Translations under genes and position numbers: made by a program
Notes under the pieces: model-generated
Database searches by the model: none
Seen by the model: the letters and a program-made list of their open reading frames with translations, nothing else
What the model was told of the DNA's origin: nothing
Assembly (NCBI GenBank): GCA_964342465.1
Contig: CAYFFQ010000004.1
Location: forward strand, 1-64,000
DNA from: MGIIb-Q1 sp964342465
GTDB taxonomy: Archaea; Thermoplasmatota; Poseidoniia; Poseidoniales; Thalassarchaeaceae
DNA: 64,000 nt
Direction of reading: 5' to 3'
Shown here: positions 63,312 through 64,000 of the stretch, piece after piece
How the letters are laid out: every line of letters begins with the position of its first letter
Position numbering within the stretch: position 1 is the first letter of the stretch

Positions 63312-64000
63312 ATGGCAGTAGCCTTGGTCACAGGTGGGGCGAGGAGAATAGGGGCGGAGATTTGCCGCCGCCTCGCCGCCGCCGGATATTCTGTCATAGT
63401 ACATTTTCACCAATCGCGAGCCGATGCGGAATCTCTCGTTGAGGAACTCTCTGAGACCAATCAGGTTTGGGCGATACAAGCAGATTTAGCCGACGAACAA
63501 TCTGTGCAGGAACTATGGTTGAATGCTCTACAATCCGCGGGAAAAATTGACCTGTTGGTGAATAACGCCTGCCATTTCGAGTATGACAATCCCACTACAT
63601 TCTCCTACGGCGTACTGCACGACTCTATAGCAATCAATTGTGGTGCGCCACTGACCTTGACGAAGTCATTTTCAGAACAGCGGGAAGTAGAGGGTTGCAT
63701 CATAAATATTCTAGACCAGAAATTAGCCAATCCCAACCCTGACTATCTTTCCTACACCGCTTCCAAGGGTGCTCTCGCAGCACTAATTCAACCGCTCGCC
63801 ATCGCTCTCGCCCCCAACATCCGCATCAATGCCGTGGCCCCCGGCCTCACTCTTCCATCACCCCACGCAAGCAGGGAAATTTTTGAGAAGGTTCACACAG
63901 GGACCATCCTCGGCTCCGGTTCTTCACCTCGGGACATAGGTGACGCTGTGGTGTTTCTCGCCACTGCCCAGAGCATAACCGGTGAGGTTCTCCATGTTGA
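63312..64000 (+). CDS. SDR oxidoreductase, pteridine-reductase/FolM-like (3' end cut off)
   Basis: The gene runs off the right edge after 229 codons. The N-terminus AVALVTGGARRIGAEICRRL has the TGxxxRxG cofactor loop typical of pteridine reductase and FolM dihydromonapterin reductases. It continues with a basic HFHQSRADA that suits NADPH. LLVNNACHFEYD and the YxxxK pair in DYLSYTASKGAL form the active site, and AVAPGL and ITGEVLHV are also present. The IxNILDQKxANPNPDYLSY stretch resembles FolM. It starts 212 bp from the divergent lipA. With folP in the same window, a role in reducing pterins or folates is plausible but not proven. Confidence 0.75.
   Translation, partial: MAVALVTGGARRIGAEICRRLAAAGYSVIVHFHQSRADAESLVEELSETNQVWAIQADLADEQSVQELWLNALQSAGKIDLLVNNACHFEYDNPTTFSYGVLHDSIAINCGAPLTLTKSFSEQREVEGCIINILDQKLANPNPDYLSYTASKGALAALIQPLAIALAPNIRINAVAPGLTLPSPHASREIFEKVHTGTILGSGSSPRDIGDAVVFLATAQSITGEVLHV

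Noticed and set aside
62766..63479. A 237-codon minus-strand frame upstream of lipA
   Set aside because: It overlaps lipA in another frame and is antisense to the start of the SDR gene. No conserved motif is visible.

Overview
The window is archaeal. It carries a complete archaeal 16S rRNA gene near the left end, with the anti-Shine-Dalgarno core at its 3' end. It also carries archaeal information-processing genes: aIF2-beta, release factor aRF1 with NIKS and GGQ motifs, class I lysyl-tRNA synthetase, aTrm56 and a NOG1-type GTPase. A GfcR-type regulator and a PGF-CTERM surface protein agree with this. The solitary 16S gene (no 23S follows in 61 kb), the amino-acid and peptide-based heterotrophy and the secreted repeat proteins fit a Thermoplasmatota archaeon, most likely a marine one of the Poseidoniales (Marine Group II) type. 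That placement is an inference and was not computed. Two runs of exactly 100 N show that this is a scaffold from a draft or metagenome assembly.

Layout. 1-738: tandem repeats, then the 16S gene (739-2206) with a hairpin/T-tract terminator. 2629-8362: a C26 glutamine-amidotransferase-type peptidase, then an Aap-type polar amino-acid ABC importer (binding lipoprotein, two permeases, ATPase). 8711-18139: MAPEG protein, NAD-kinase-like protein, a doubly anchored LDLa-repeat lipoprotein, a helical membrane protein, YjbQ, SpoU methylase, thioesterase, amidase and a collagen-like secreted protein. 18669-25063: TauE exporter, thiolase, TraB, dihydropteroate synthase, a membrane protein and aTrm56. 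25230-31542: a calcium-binding-repeat surface protein and carAB. 31911-41166: deoxyribonucleotidase, small helical protein, zinc-ribbon protein, lysyl-tRNA synthetase, gfcR, dut, aIF2-beta and PEP synthase. 41455-51097: GTPase, UMP kinase, aRF1-argS, parvulin and small proteins. 51345-56184: membrane M28 peptidase, UbiX, aminotransferase and a Bax-inhibitor-1 protein. 56228-63099: a tight operon lipA - E1alpha - E1beta - E2 - E3 - lipB. A pteridine-reductase-like SDR runs off the right end.

Metabolically, the amino-acid importer, M28 peptidase, aminotransferase, branched-chain-type 2-oxoacid dehydrogenase with its own lipoate synthesis, thiolase and PEP synthase form a coherent route from imported amino acids to acyl-CoA and gluconeogenesis. 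Pyrimidine metabolism (carAB, pyrH, dut, deoxynucleotidase, gfcR) is scattered through the window.

The most unusual property is the non-coding DNA. About 18 separate tandem-repeat arrays lie between genes. Most have units of 45-72 bp and 2-5 copies, and the loci share no obvious sequence. Seven of nine convergent gene junctions carry one, and the two without are under 45 bp long. By contrast, only two of nine divergent junctions do. One array has become a 19-residue repeat tail on dihydropteroate synthase. Another forms a histidine-rich reading frame. Both assembly gaps fall inside such arrays.
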